17,244 bases of DNA, from the NCBI GenBank assembly GCA_041821285.1, contig JBGUER010000054.1, forward strand, positions 1-17,244. Reading direction: 5' to 3'. Positions 6,268 through 14,483 of the stretch are shown here, in pieces. The DNA is from JAJBWD01 sp041821285 (GTDB taxonomy: Bacteria > Bacillota > Clostridia > Clostridiales > Clostridiaceae). Numbering within the stretch: the stretch's first letter is position 1; every line of letters starts with the position of its first letter. The position numbers and the translations under genes are program-made. The notes beneath the pieces were generated by a model. It had not been told where the DNA came from. It saw only the letters and a program-made list of their open reading frames with translations, and did not search any database.

Positions 6268-7779
6268 ATGGCATACCTAATTGGAGTAGACATTGGAACA
6301 TCAGGAACTAAAACTGTATTATTTGACGAAATGGGAAAGACTATAAAGTCTGCCACATATGAATATCCAATGTATCAACCTAAACAAGGATGGGCGGAAC
6401 AGAACCCAAAACATTGGTTAGATGCAGTTAATAGTGGTATAAAAGAAGTAATATCAAAAAGCAATGTATCAAAAGAAGATATAAAAGGTTTAGGTTTATC
6501 TGGACAAATGCATGGTTTAGTAATCTTAGATAAAGAAGATAATATTTTAAGAGATTCCATCATATGGTGCGATCAAAGAACCACTAAGGAATGTGATGAG
6601 ATAACAAATAGAGTTGGGAAGGAAAGACTTATAGAATTAACAGCTAATCCAGCTTTGACAGGGTTTACGGCGTCTAAAATTCTTTGGGTAAGAAATAATG
6701 AAAAAGCAATATATGAAAAAATCGCTAAGATAATGCTTCCTAAAGATTATATAAGATATATGCTTACAGGAGAATTTGCAACAGAAGTATCTGATGCTAG
6801 TGGAATGCAGTTACTTGATATAAAACAAAGAAACTGGAGCGATGAAGTATTAGAGAAATTGGATATAGATAAAGCTTTACTTGGTAAAGTTTATGAATCC
6901 TGTGAAGTAACAGGAAAAATAACAAAAGCTGCAGCAGAAATAACAGGATTAAAAGAAGGAACTATAGTAGTTGGAGGAGCTGGAGATCAGGCAGCTGGTG
7001 CCATTGGAAATGGAATAGTAAAAAAAGGCTTAGTTTCATCAACTATAGGAACTTCAGGAGTTGTGTTTGCATATACAGATAAGCTTACTATAGATAAATT
7101 AGGAAGAGTTCATACATTTTGTCATGCTGTACCAAATGCTTGGCATGTTATGGGTGTAACTCAAGGCGCAGGGTTATCATTAAAATGGTTTAGAGATAAT
7201 TTCTGCAATGAAGAAAAGCAAGTATCTAGTCTTTTAGAAAAAGACGTTTATGATATTATGGGACAAGAAGCTACAAATATTAATCCAGGATCGGATGGAT
7301 TGATGTACCTTCCGTATTTAATGGGCGAGAGAACCCCTCACTTAGACCCATTTGCAAAAGGAGTGTTTTTTGGACTGACTCCTTCGCATACAAAGTCACA
7401 TTTTGTAAGAGCTATTATGGAAGGTGTGTCCTATAGTTTAAGGGATTGTATGGAAATAATTCAAGGAATGGAAATAGATGTAGATGAAATTAGAGCTTCA
7501 GGTGGCGGTGGTAGAAGTCCACTTTGGAGACAAATGCAAGCAGATAATTTCAATAAAGATGTAGTAACAATAAATTCAAAAGAGGGTGGAGCTCTAGGTG
7601 TTGCAATACTTGCTGGAGTTGGAGCAAATATATATAAATCAGTTGAAGAAGGATGCGAAACTGCTATAAGTGTAGTGTCATCTACAAAACCAGAGGAATT
7701 TGCAAGTCAAACATATTCTAAAGATTATGAAAAATATAAGAGTTTATATTTAGCATTAAAAGATGAATTTAGAAAATAA
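6268..7779 (+). CDS. xylB: Xylulokinase (FGGY family)
   Basis: Phosphorylates D-xylulose to xylulose 5-phosphate with ATP, feeding the pentose phosphate pathway. It has 503 residues, normal for the family. The N-terminal ATPase motif GVDIGTSGTK includes Asp8, and GLSGQMHG (76-83) is the typical sugar-site signature of xylulokinases. GGAGDQAAGAIG carries the likely catalytic base Asp240. The second nucleotide-binding segment is near ASGGGGRSPLW (about 411-421), where FGGY kinases have their C-terminal signature. It lies 28 bases after xylA with its own AGGAGGG ribosome binding site, so the two are clearly co-transcribed. Other FGGY sugars are possible in principle, but the xylA pairing makes xylulose the clear choice. 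Confidence 0.96.
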   Translation: MAYLIGVDIGTSGTKTVLFDEMGKTIKSATYEYPMYQPKQGWAEQNPKHWLDAVNSGIKEVISKSNVSKEDIKGLGLSGQMHGLVILDKEDNILRDSIIWCDQRTTKECDEITNRVGKERLIELTANPALTGFTASKILWVRNNEKAIYEKIAKIMLPKDYIRYMLTGEFATEVSDASGMQLLDIKQRNWSDEVLEKLDIDKALLGKVYESCEVTGKITKAAAEITGLKEGTIVVGGAGDQAAGAIGNGIVKKGLVSSTIGTSGVVFAYTDKLTIDKLGRVHTFCHAVPNAWHVMGVTQGAGLSLKWFRDNFCNEEKQVSSLLEKDVYDIMGQEATNINPGSDGLMYLPYLMGERTPHLDPFAKGVFFGLTPSHTKSHFVRAIMEGVSYSLRDCMEIIQGMEIDVDEIRASGGGGRSPLWRQMQADNFNKDVVTINSKEGGALGVAILAGVGANIYKSVEEGCETAISVVSSTKPEEFASQTYSKDYEKYKSLYLALKDEFRK

Positions 7780-7805
7780 TAGTTAGCTGTTAATTTCGTT
7801 ATTCT

Positions 7806-7836
7806 CATATAGAAAATAAATTATTTTTTCTGTATG
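7806..7836 (+). repeat. Hairpin in the xylB to binding-protein gap
   Basis: CATATAGAAAA (7806-7816) pairs with TTTTCTGTATG (7826-7836) over 11 bp including one G-U pair, with a 9-base loop. No T-run follows, so it is not a standard terminator. It may be a processing or mRNA-stability element, or an operator for an internal promoter. The AT-rich stretch after it (about 7836-7856) has -10-like sequences but no convincing -35. Confidence 0.4.
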
Positions 7837-7870
7837 AAATATATATATTATATTTTAGGGGGTTAGGTTA

Positions 7871-9298
7871 ATGAAAAAGAAACAAATTATTTCTTTAGTA
7901 CTAGCTAGTTTAATGTCAGTATCTTTACTTGCAGGATGTGGAGCAGATAAAGATACTAGTGACTCAGGTAAAAAAGTGTTGAAAATCTGGTCATTTACAG
8001 ATGAAGTAAGAACTATGACTTTAGCTTATGAAGAAGCAAATCCAGATGTTAAAGTGGAATATACAATGATTCCAATGACAAATGGTGAATTCCAAACAAA
8101 ACTTAAATCAGCACTTCAAACTGGTGATGTTCCAGATGTTATATCATTAGAAGCTTCATTTGTTAGAGAATATGTTGAAAGTGATTACTTAGCAGATTTA
8201 GGAGATTTACTTCCAAAAGCTGAAGAACTTGGAACATATCAGTTTACAATTGATGAAGGAACTTACGAAGGCGTAACTAAAGCTTTCTCATACCAAGCTA
8301 CACCAGGTGCTTTCTTCTATAGAAGAAGTTTAGCTAAAGAATATTTTGGAACAGATGATCCTGCTGAAATCCAAGAGATAGTTGGTGACATGGATAAATT
8401 TGAAGCAGCTGCAGCAGTTGTTAAAGAAAAATCTAATGGAGATACTTTCATGGTAGGTTCAACTGGAGATTTTACTAACTTATTCTTCTCAAATCGTACA
8501 GATCCATGGATAGTTGATGATAAACTAGTTATAGATCCTAAAATTGATGATTTATTTGAAATAGCTAAAACATTTAGAGAAAAAGGATATGAAGCACAAG
8601 CTGCACAATGGGCAGAAGGATGGTTTGCAGGAATGAATGATTCTTTAGTAGATGCTGCTGGAGATCCAAAACAAGTATTCTCTTATTTCCTTCCTACATG
8701 GGGTCTTCCTTATGTATTAATGTCAAATTCAGCTCCTAAAAAAGCTAAAGATGCAGATGGAAATGAAACAGATACATTAGTTGGTAAAGATACAGCTGGA
8801 GATTGGGCTTGTATAAATGGACCAATGCCTTACCAATGGGGTGGAACATGGATAGGAGTAGCAAAAGATTCTAAAAATATTGAGTTAGCAAAAGAATTTG
8901 TTGAATTCGCTACTTTAAATGAAGATACTCTTGCAAACTGGGCAACTGGTGTATACACAAATGAATATTTGAAAAATATAGATGATTCTATAGGTGATAA
9001 ATTAGGACAGGGCGCTGGAGATTTTGTTTCAAGTAAAAAAGTTGTTGAAAAAATAATGCCAAAATTTGATGATTCTGAAACTACTAAATTCTTAGCAGGA
9101 CAAAATTCTTATAGTGGATTTGCAGAAGCTGCACCATTTGTTAGTTTAGAATTATTACAAGCTTCAGACGATGCTATTCAAAGATCACTTAATGATCCAT
9201 TAGCAAACTATGTAACAGGCGATGCTACTAAGGACGAAGCTATGACTCAGTTCAAAGAAGCAGTTAGAAACGAATTCCCAGAAGTAACAGTAGAATAG
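7871..9298 (+). CDS. ABC transporter sugar-binding lipoprotein (CUT1 type)
   Basis: Extracellular solute-binding protein that captures a sugar or oligosaccharide and delivers it to the two permeases downstream. It has 475 residues. The signal peptide starts MKKKQ and ends in the lipobox LLAGC, with lipidated Cys23. The mature part begins with an acidic serine-rich linker, then KVLKIWSFTDEV, typical of family 1 bacterial extracellular binding proteins. Aromatic residues such as YQWGGTWIG could line the sugar site. A strong AGGGGG ribosome binding site precedes the ATG. From the neighbouring beta-xylosidases, xylo-oligosaccharides are the likely cargo (inference). The TAG stop lies inside a 13-base tandem duplication. 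Confidence 0.92.
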   Translation: MKKKQIISLVLASLMSVSLLAGCGADKDTSDSGKKVLKIWSFTDEVRTMTLAYEEANPDVKVEYTMIPMTNGEFQTKLKSALQTGDVPDVISLEASFVREYVESDYLADLGDLLPKAEELGTYQFTIDEGTYEGVTKAFSYQATPGAFFYRRSLAKEYFGTDDPAEIQEIVGDMDKFEAAAAVVKEKSNGDTFMVGSTGDFTNLFFSNRTDPWIVDDKLVIDPKIDDLFEIAKTFREKGYEAQAAQWAEGWFAGMNDSLVDAAGDPKQVFSYFLPTWGLPYVLMSNSAPKKAKDADGNETDTLVGKDTAGDWACINGPMPYQWGGTWIGVAKDSKNIELAKEFVEFATLNEDTLANWATGVYTNEYLKNIDDSIGDKLGQGAGDFVSSKKVVEKIMPKFDDSETTKFLAGQNSYSGFAEAAPFVSLELLQASDDAIQRSLNDPLANYVTGDATKDEAMTQFKEAVRNEFPEVTVE

Positions 9299-9321
9299 AA
9301 TAATATACTAGAATAATATAC
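9296..9321. repeat. Perfect 13-bp tandem duplication over a stop codon
   Basis: TAGAATAATATAC occurs twice in direct succession (9296-9308 and 9309-9321), with a further partial copy TAGAA at 9291. The first copy begins with the stop codon of the binding protein. It looks like a slippage duplication, and copy number may vary between strains. Confidence 0.85.
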
Positions 9322-9343
9322 GCAAGGATAGATTATACTAATT

Positions 9344-9368
9344 TCAGGTGGGGTTATGCTCCACCTGA
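9344..9368 (+). repeat. Stable hairpin between binding-protein and permease genes
   Basis: A 10-bp stem, TCAGGTGGGG (9344-9353) against CTCCACCTGA (9359-9368) with one G-U pair, closes a TTATG loop. It is the only GC-rich hairpin inside the operon and no T-run follows. Hairpins at this place in ABC operons commonly protect the upstream mRNA, so that the binding protein is made in excess over the permeases. That role is inferred here. Confidence 0.7.
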
Positions 9369-9397
9369 TTTATAAATTAAAGGGAGGATGGTTAATT

Positions 9398-10369
9398 TTG
9401 TCTGAAAATGCTCGAAAATCAAAAAAAGCAAGAAATAAGATGAATAAAGACTATTATGGCTATATATTTACAGCACCATTTATAATTGTATTTTTGATAT
9501 TTAGCTTGTATCCATTGATTTACACATTTTATTTAAGTGTTACAGATACAACTCTTATGAGTAGAACACATGAGTTAGTGGGGTTAGCTAATTATAAAAG
9601 ATTATTTGAGGATACTTATTTTCTTACAGCATTTAAGAATACATGGAAGATATGGATTCTAAACTTTATACCACAGATTGGAATAGCTCTGCTTTTATCA
9701 GTTTGGTTCACAAGTACTAGATTAAGACTTAAAGCAGTTGGATTTTGGAGAGCAATATTTTATTTGCCAAATCTTCTAATGCCAGTTACGGTATCAGTTA
9801 TGTTTGCAACCTTTTTTAGTTTTTATGGACCAGTAAACCAATTCTTGGTAAGGTCTGAGATAACCAGTCAAGCTTTTGATTTTTTTAGAAGCACAGGATG
9901 GACACAGGGCTTAGTTATATTTATTCAGTGGTGGATGTGGTTTGGTTCAACAATTATTGTTTTAATGGCAGGAATGACCTCTATTTCTACTTCTTATTAT
10001 GAATCTGCTATGGTAGATGGTGCTAGCGCTTGGAAAATGTTCACTAAAATTACAGTACCACTTTTAAAACCAGTTCTTGTTTATACTTTAATAACTTCAT
10101 TAGTAGGTGGTATGCAGATGTTTGATATACCATATATGATTACTGATGGACGTGGTGCACCTAATAGTTCGGTTATGACTATGAATGTACTTATGTATAT
10201 GAAATTTTCAAGTAGTAAAGGTCATATAGGGGCAGCAGCAAGTGTAGGAGTTATGATATTTTTCGTAACTTGTATAGCAGCACTATTTGTATTCTTTATT
10301 CTTAGAGATAAAGATGATTTTGGAACATCTGAAAAATCAAGAAAAAAATCTAGAAAGGTAGGGATTTAG
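9398..10369 (+). CDS. ABC sugar transporter permease, first subunit (MalF/UgpA type)
   Basis: Inner-membrane subunit of the sugar importer. I place the start at TTG 9398 (323 residues). It has AAAGGGAGG 9 bases upstream, whereas the in-frame ATG at 9356 lies in the loop of a stable hairpin without a ribosome binding site. The protein opens with a basic segment (SKKARNKMNKDYYGY), then TM1 (FTAPFIIVFLIFSLYPLIYTF), and shows about six membrane segments. The EAA loop that contacts the ATPase is YESAMVDGASAWKMFTKITVP. A basic tail (KSRKKSRKVGI) ends it. The second permease starts 1 base after its stop. Confidence 0.93.
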   Translation: MSENARKSKKARNKMNKDYYGYIFTAPFIIVFLIFSLYPLIYTFYLSVTDTTLMSRTHELVGLANYKRLFEDTYFLTAFKNTWKIWILNFIPQIGIALLLSVWFTSTRLRLKAVGFWRAIFYLPNLLMPVTVSVMFATFFSFYGPVNQFLVRSEITSQAFDFFRSTGWTQGLVIFIQWWMWFGSTIIVLMAGMTSISTSYYESAMVDGASAWKMFTKITVPLLKPVLVYTLITSLVGGMQMFDIPYMITDGRGAPNSSVMTMNVLMYMKFSSSKGHIGAAASVGVMIFFVTCIAALFVFFILRDKDDFGTSEKSRKKSRKVGI

Positions 10370-10370
10370 T

Positions 10371-11210
10371 ATGAATTATACAAAACGAACAAAACTAGCT
10401 AAATTCTTTATTTATGTATTTTTAGTTTTGTTATTATTGATGTGTACAGTGCCTATATGGATTTTGTTAGTTAATGCTACTAGGTCAACATCTGAAATAC
10501 AACAAGGAATAAGTTTAATACCAAGTAGAAATTTAGTTATTAATTGGAATAACCTAACTGGTAGAGGCTTTGATATTATGCAAGGTTTTTATAATAGTAT
10601 GTTTAGATCAGTTGGTGTTACAGTTTTAAGTGTATATTTTTCTATGTTATTTGCTTATGCAGTTCATGTTTATGATTTTGTAGGTAAAAAATTCTTGTAT
10701 AATTTTGTTTTAATACTAGTACTAGTTCCAATGCAAGTAGCTATTATTGGATTTTATCAATATATGGCAAAGCTAAACTTACTTAATAGTTATATACCGT
10801 TAATAGTTCCTGCAATAGCATCACCAGCTTCAATATTCTTTGCAAGACAATATCTTCAAGGTGTTGTATCTAAGGAATTAATAGAAGCAGCTAGAATAGA
10901 TGGATGTAGCGAAATATCTATATTCCATAAAATTATGCTTCCAATAGCAAAACCAGGTGCTGTAACTATGGGAATATTTGCTTTTGTAGCTTCATGGAAT
11001 GAGTTCTTTACACCATTTATATTATTATCAAAAATAAAATTATATACTTTACCAATGCTAGTTCAAACATTAAGAGGAGATACCTATAGAACTGAATATG
11101 GAAGCATATATTTAGGACTTGCAGTGTCTATCATCCCAATATTGGTAGTATATGCTATATTCTCTAGACATATAGTAAGTGGAATATCTATGGGTTCAGT
11201 AAAAGAATAA
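10371..11210 (+). CDS. ABC sugar transporter permease, second subunit (MalG/AraQ type)
   Basis: Partner membrane subunit of the importer, 279 residues, normal for MalG-type CUT1 permeases. It has about six hydrophobic segments, the first near residues 10-32. The EAA loop EAARIDGCSEISIFHKIMLP is canonical and follows a conserved FFARQYL segment. It is separated by one base from the preceding permease, so the pair is translationally coupled; its ribosome binding site AAAGGTAGGG lies inside the end of that gene. No ATP-binding subunit follows. The importer presumably uses a shared MsmX-like ATPase from elsewhere in the genome, as known for many Gram-positive CUT1 systems. Confidence 0.94.
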   Translation: MNYTKRTKLAKFFIYVFLVLLLLMCTVPIWILLVNATRSTSEIQQGISLIPSRNLVINWNNLTGRGFDIMQGFYNSMFRSVGVTVLSVYFSMLFAYAVHVYDFVGKKFLYNFVLILVLVPMQVAIIGFYQYMAKLNLLNSYIPLIVPAIASPASIFFARQYLQGVVSKELIEAARIDGCSEISIFHKIMLPIAKPGAVTMGIFAFVASWNEFFTPFILLSKIKLYTLPMLVQTLRGDTYRTEYGSIYLGLAVSIIPILVVYAIFSRHIVSGISMGSVKE

Positions 11211-11237
11211 CAGTTTTATAAAGGTTGGTGGTTTATC

Positions 11238-12797
11238 GTGATAAAAAATCCTGTGCTTACTGGGTTCCATCCAGATCCAAGCATGATATATGTTAATGAA
11301 ACATTTTATATAGCAAATTCAACTTTTGAGTATTTTCCAGGAGTTTCAATATCTGCCTCAAAGGATTTAGCTAATTGGGAAACGGTAGCATATCCATTGA
11401 ATAATACAAAACTTCTTGATATGAAAGGGAATCCTAAGTCAGGAGGTATATGGGCACCATGCTTAACTTATAGTGATGGTATTTTCTATTTAGTATTTAC
11501 TGATGTGAAAACTTGGGGAGATGCTCCATTTAAAGATACTCCCAATTATATAACAACAGCTAAATCAATAGAAGGTCCTTGGAGTGATCCTGTATATATG
11601 AATTCTTCGGGTTTTGATGCTTCACTTTTTCATGATGATGATGGAAAAAAATATTACATTAATATGGAATGGGATTATAGGAAAATTGGAAATGGACAAT
11701 TCACAGGAATTTTATTAACAGAGGTAGATCCTAAAACTTTAAAATCAATTACAGAACCTATAACAATATTTAAAGGCTCTAAAAGAGGGTTAGTAGAAGG
11801 CCCACATTTATATAAGAAGGATGGCTTTTATTATTTAATAACAGCCGAAGGGGGTACATCGTACAATCATGCAGTTACTGTAGCAAGGTCAAGGAATATT
11901 AAGGGACCGTATACGCTTCATCCGAATGAGCAATTAGTTAGTTCTATGGGTGCAAAAGATGCGTATATTCAAAAGGCTGGACATGGTAGTATTTGTGAAG
12001 CTAAAGATGGAAGGTGGTGGCTTGCATTTTTATGTGGAAGACCAATAGATGAAACAATGAGATGCCCCCTTGGACGTGAAACGTCTGTTTTAGAAATTGT
12101 ATGGAGAGAAGATTGGCCATATTTAAAAGATGGAGGGATTGTTCCTCAGTCAGAGTTTGAAGGCTATGGAGAAAAAGAAGTTAAAAAGCAATTTAATTAT
12201 AAATTTAGTGGAGAAGATTTTAAGAGAGACTTTATGTCTCTTAGAGTACCTGCTAAATATGATATATTAGAAAATGGAAATTTAAGATTATATGGTAAAG
12301 AATCTATTGTATCTTGTCACAATCAAAATATATTAGTTAGAAGGCAAACGGATTTTTCTTTTGAAGCTGAAACATGTGTAAATTTTGAATTTAATCATTT
12401 TCAAGAAATGGCTGGACTTATATATCGTTATGATGAAAAAAATCAGTTTTATTTAAGAATAGCGTATGATGAAAAAATAAATAAAAAAACTTTAGGCATA
12501 TTATGTTTTGATAACGGCAAATTTTTTATGCCACTTGGGAAAAATGAAATTATATTAGAAGATGGAGAAGTATATTTAAAAATAAGAGTTAATGGAAGGT
12601 ATGGGGAGTTTTCCTATGCTCAAAGAGATGAAAAATATAAAACCATACCATACAAAATAGATTCTAGTGTATTATCTGATGAATATGCGAGTCCTATGGG
12701 ATTTACAGGTGCATTTGTAGGAATTGCTTGTCAAGATATAAGAACTAGTAAATGTTATGCGGATTTCGAATATTTTAATTATAAGGTAATTGATTGA
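11238..12797 (+). CDS. xynB: GH43 beta-xylosidase
   Basis: Cleaves xylose from the non-reducing end of xylo-oligosaccharides with inversion. The lack of a signal peptide places it in the cytoplasm, where it would process imported oligosaccharides. The start is GTG 11238, giving MIKNPVLTGFHPDPS, the standard beginning of this family. The five-bladed propeller (about 1-310) has the general base Asp13 (FHPDPS), the pKa modulator Asp127 (FDASLFHD) and the general acid Glu187 (LVEGPHLY). Residues about 325-519 form the concanavalin-like C-terminal domain of long GH43 xylosidases. The length of 519 is typical. It starts 27 bases after the permease gene, in the same operon. Some members also act on arabinofuranosides, and that side activity cannot be excluded. 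Confidence 0.95.
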   Translation: MIKNPVLTGFHPDPSMIYVNETFYIANSTFEYFPGVSISASKDLANWETVAYPLNNTKLLDMKGNPKSGGIWAPCLTYSDGIFYLVFTDVKTWGDAPFKDTPNYITTAKSIEGPWSDPVYMNSSGFDASLFHDDDGKKYYINMEWDYRKIGNGQFTGILLTEVDPKTLKSITEPITIFKGSKRGLVEGPHLYKKDGFYYLITAEGGTSYNHAVTVARSRNIKGPYTLHPNEQLVSSMGAKDAYIQKAGHGSICEAKDGRWWLAFLCGRPIDETMRCPLGRETSVLEIVWREDWPYLKDGGIVPQSEFEGYGEKEVKKQFNYKFSGEDFKRDFMSLRVPAKYDILENGNLRLYGKESIVSCHNQNILVRRQTDFSFEAETCVNFEFNHFQEMAGLIYRYDEKNQFYLRIAYDEKINKKTLGILCFDNGKFFMPLGKNEIILEDGEVYLKIRVNGRYGEFSYAQRDEKYKTIPYKIDSSVLSDEYASPMGFTGAFVGIACQDIRTSKCYADFEYFNYKVID

Positions 12798-12810
12798 AAA
12801 TGGCTATAAG

Positions 12811-12844
12811 TTAATATATAATTATGTTGTGTATTAAATATAAT
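12811..12844 (+). promoter_or_regulatory. Possible promoter of the ROK regulator gene
   Basis: A TATAAT box (12839-12844) lies 20 bases before the ATG at 12865, with no good -35 at the right distance. The inverted pair TTAATA (12811-12816) and TATTAA (12832-12837) sits just upstream. It could allow separate expression and autoregulation of the regulator, but all of it is AT-rich and weak. Read-through from the GH43 gene is at least as likely. Confidence 0.35.
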
Positions 12845-12864
12845 AGCGAACTAGTGGTGGTAAA

Positions 12865-14028
12865 ATGATAAATGTAGATACTCTAGTAAATGGAGTTATA
12901 AAAGATTCAAATAAGAAAAAAATATTGAATATTATTTATAAAAAACAGGAGTTGACAATAAAAGAACTTGCAAAAAAAGCAAAAATAAGTATTCCTACCT
13001 CTAAAAATAATGTAAATGAATTAATAGAGGAAGGTTTAGTAGAACTTGCGGGCGTTGCAGAATCTTCAGGTGGAAGAAAACCTGTAATAGTAAGATTTAT
13101 AAAGGATGCTAGATTTTCATTTGGAGTTGACATTTTAGTTGGATATTATAAAATAATATTAACCAATATAAATTCAGATATTTTGTGGGAAACTAAAATT
13201 AAGCAAGAGGATTATTTGGATTTTGATAAAATTATAAAAACCATTTCAGAGAAAATAGATAATATTATAGATGTAATGAAAATAGATAAGAATAAAGTAT
13301 TGGGTGTAGGATTTTCTTTGCCAGGAACAGTAGATGAAGAAAATTTATTGTTAAAATATGCACCCAATATTGAAACTGAAAATATAGATTTCAATCCATA
13401 TAGGGATTATTTTGATTTTCCTATTTATATTGAAAATGAAGCAAATACAGCTGCATATGGAGAGACGTACTTAGGAATTGCAAAAAATATGACTAATTTA
13501 GTGTATTTATCTATAAATGAAGGTGTAGGTACAGGAATAATTATAGCCGGAAATTTATATAAAGGAAAAAATAAAAATTCAGGTGAATTTGGTCATACTG
13601 TTGTTAAATATGGTGGCAAATTATGTAGATGTGGAAGAAAAGGGTGCTTTGAAAAATACGGGTCAGTAACAGCGTTACTTGAAGATTATAATAGTAGAGC
13701 AACTGAATCTATAGAAAATATTTGGGAATTTAAAGAATTATTAGATAAAAAACAAGAAATTGCGTTAGAGGTATGGGATGAATATTTAAATTATTTATCT
13801 ATGGGAATATCAAATATAATAATGATACTTGACCCAAATTATATAATTTTAGGTGGACAATTAAGTTGGTTTGAAAAGGAACTTTCAATTAGCATTAAGG
13901 AAAAACTTCATGATGATATAACTCAAAACAAGATATTGATTTCACAACTAAAGGAAAATTCTTCTATTTTAGGAGCTTCACTTCTTCCTTTTCAAAAGAT
14001 GTTTTTTATTAATGAAAAAATAATATAA
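12865..14028 (+). CDS. xylR: ROK-family transcriptional repressor, XylR-like
   Basis: Sugar-responsive regulator of 387 residues. The N-terminal winged helix-turn-helix (about 15-75) includes ELTIKELAKKAKISIPTSKN and ends in SSGGRKP, the usual boundary to the ROK domain. The ROK part has GFSLPGTVD (149-157), the sugar-site ENEANTAAYGE (190-200) and EGVGTG (219-224). The zinc site is complete: His244 in GEFGHT, then Cys254, Cys256 and Cys261 in CRCGRKGCFE. This form is normal for repressors. The ribosome binding site is GGTGG. Its place at the end of the xylose cluster makes D-xylose the likely inducer and the inverted repeat over the xylA promoter its likely operator; both are inferences. Confidence 0.9.
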   Translation: MINVDTLVNGVIKDSNKKKILNIIYKKQELTIKELAKKAKISIPTSKNNVNELIEEGLVELAGVAESSGGRKPVIVRFIKDARFSFGVDILVGYYKIILTNINSDILWETKIKQEDYLDFDKIIKTISEKIDNIIDVMKIDKNKVLGVGFSLPGTVDEENLLLKYAPNIETENIDFNPYRDYFDFPIYIENEANTAAYGETYLGIAKNMTNLVYLSINEGVGTGIIIAGNLYKGKNKNSGEFGHTVVKYGGKLCRCGRKGCFEKYGSVTALLEDYNSRATESIENIWEFKELLDKKQEIALEVWDEYLNYLSMGISNIIMILDPNYIILGGQLSWFEKELSISIKEKLHDDITQNKILISQLKENSSILGASLLPFQKMFFINEKII

Positions 14029-14129
14029 AATTCAGGTTGGACGCAAGAAGATAGGAAATTTTGTATTTTAAAGTGATTTTGTATATCGTGTAGCTAAAAC
14101 AGGGTAAATAGTGATAATACTAAATTTAA

Positions 14130-14270
14130 CATCTGTTTACCCAAATTTATATAAAAAAAGAATATAAAAATCAAGTGTATTTAGCATATGGTTTTTTTAA
14201 TAGATGGTTCTTATACCCTATATTTAAATGTATATATCCAGAAGATATAGTTGAAGCTATGAAGTTATGA
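14130..14270 (+). pseudogene. Probable 3' remnant of an unidentified gene
   Basis: A frame stays open for 46 codons before TGA at 14268-14270, with stops directly upstream (14127-14129 and 14121-14123) and no start codon or ribosome binding site. The translation looks protein-like, with GFFNRWFLYPIF followed by KCIYPEDIVEAMKL at the end. Codon use fits this genome (GAA, GAT, GTT, GCT, CCA). I cannot assign a family. It may be the tail of a decayed gene once between xylR and the GH52 gene, or a chance open stretch. Confidence 0.35.
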
Positions 14271-14364
14271 AAATTAATAATATAGTTTTATCTAATTTTA
14301 AATAATAAAAATTGAAAATAATAAATCAAACTATAGATTCGTGGGATAAATTATTATAATCCTT

Positions 14365-14396
14365 CTAGCTGATGATATTAAGTTTTCGTCAGCTAG
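14365..14396 (+). repeat. Hairpin upstream of the GH52 gene
   Basis: An 11-bp stem, CTAGCTGATGA (14365-14375) with TCGTCAGCTAG (14386-14396), has one G-U pair and a 10-base loop. It is followed by ATTTATAATG, which is not a proper U-run. It could be a weak terminator for transcripts from xylR, or a leader structure or operator of the GH52 gene, since it follows a TATAAT box by 4 bases. Confidence 0.55.
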
Positions 14397-14483
14397 ATTT
14401 ATAATGTATAATATACATAAATATACTAAATTGATAAATAGGCAAGTATTGTTAATGCAGAATGGTGAAAAGGAGAATATAAA

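Larger units (their letters stand above)
14029..14483. other. Long gap between xylR and the GH52 gene
   Basis: This stretch of 455 bases holds no intact gene. It contains an inverted repeat GGGTAAA/TTTACCC (14102-14142), a probable gene remnant ending at 14270, a TATAAT box (14355-14360) with no clear -35, and a hairpin at 14365-14396. No standard terminator follows xylR, so the end of the operon transcript is undefined. Several further TATAAT-like strings near 14400-14415 make the promoter of the GH52 gene hard to place. Confidence 0.6.

Noticed and set aside
7788..7808. Catabolite-repression (cre) site before the binding-protein gene
   Set aside because: A sequence with a central CG is present on the reverse strand, but the outer TG and CA positions do not fit the consensus. 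No other good cre site was seen in the intergenic regions.
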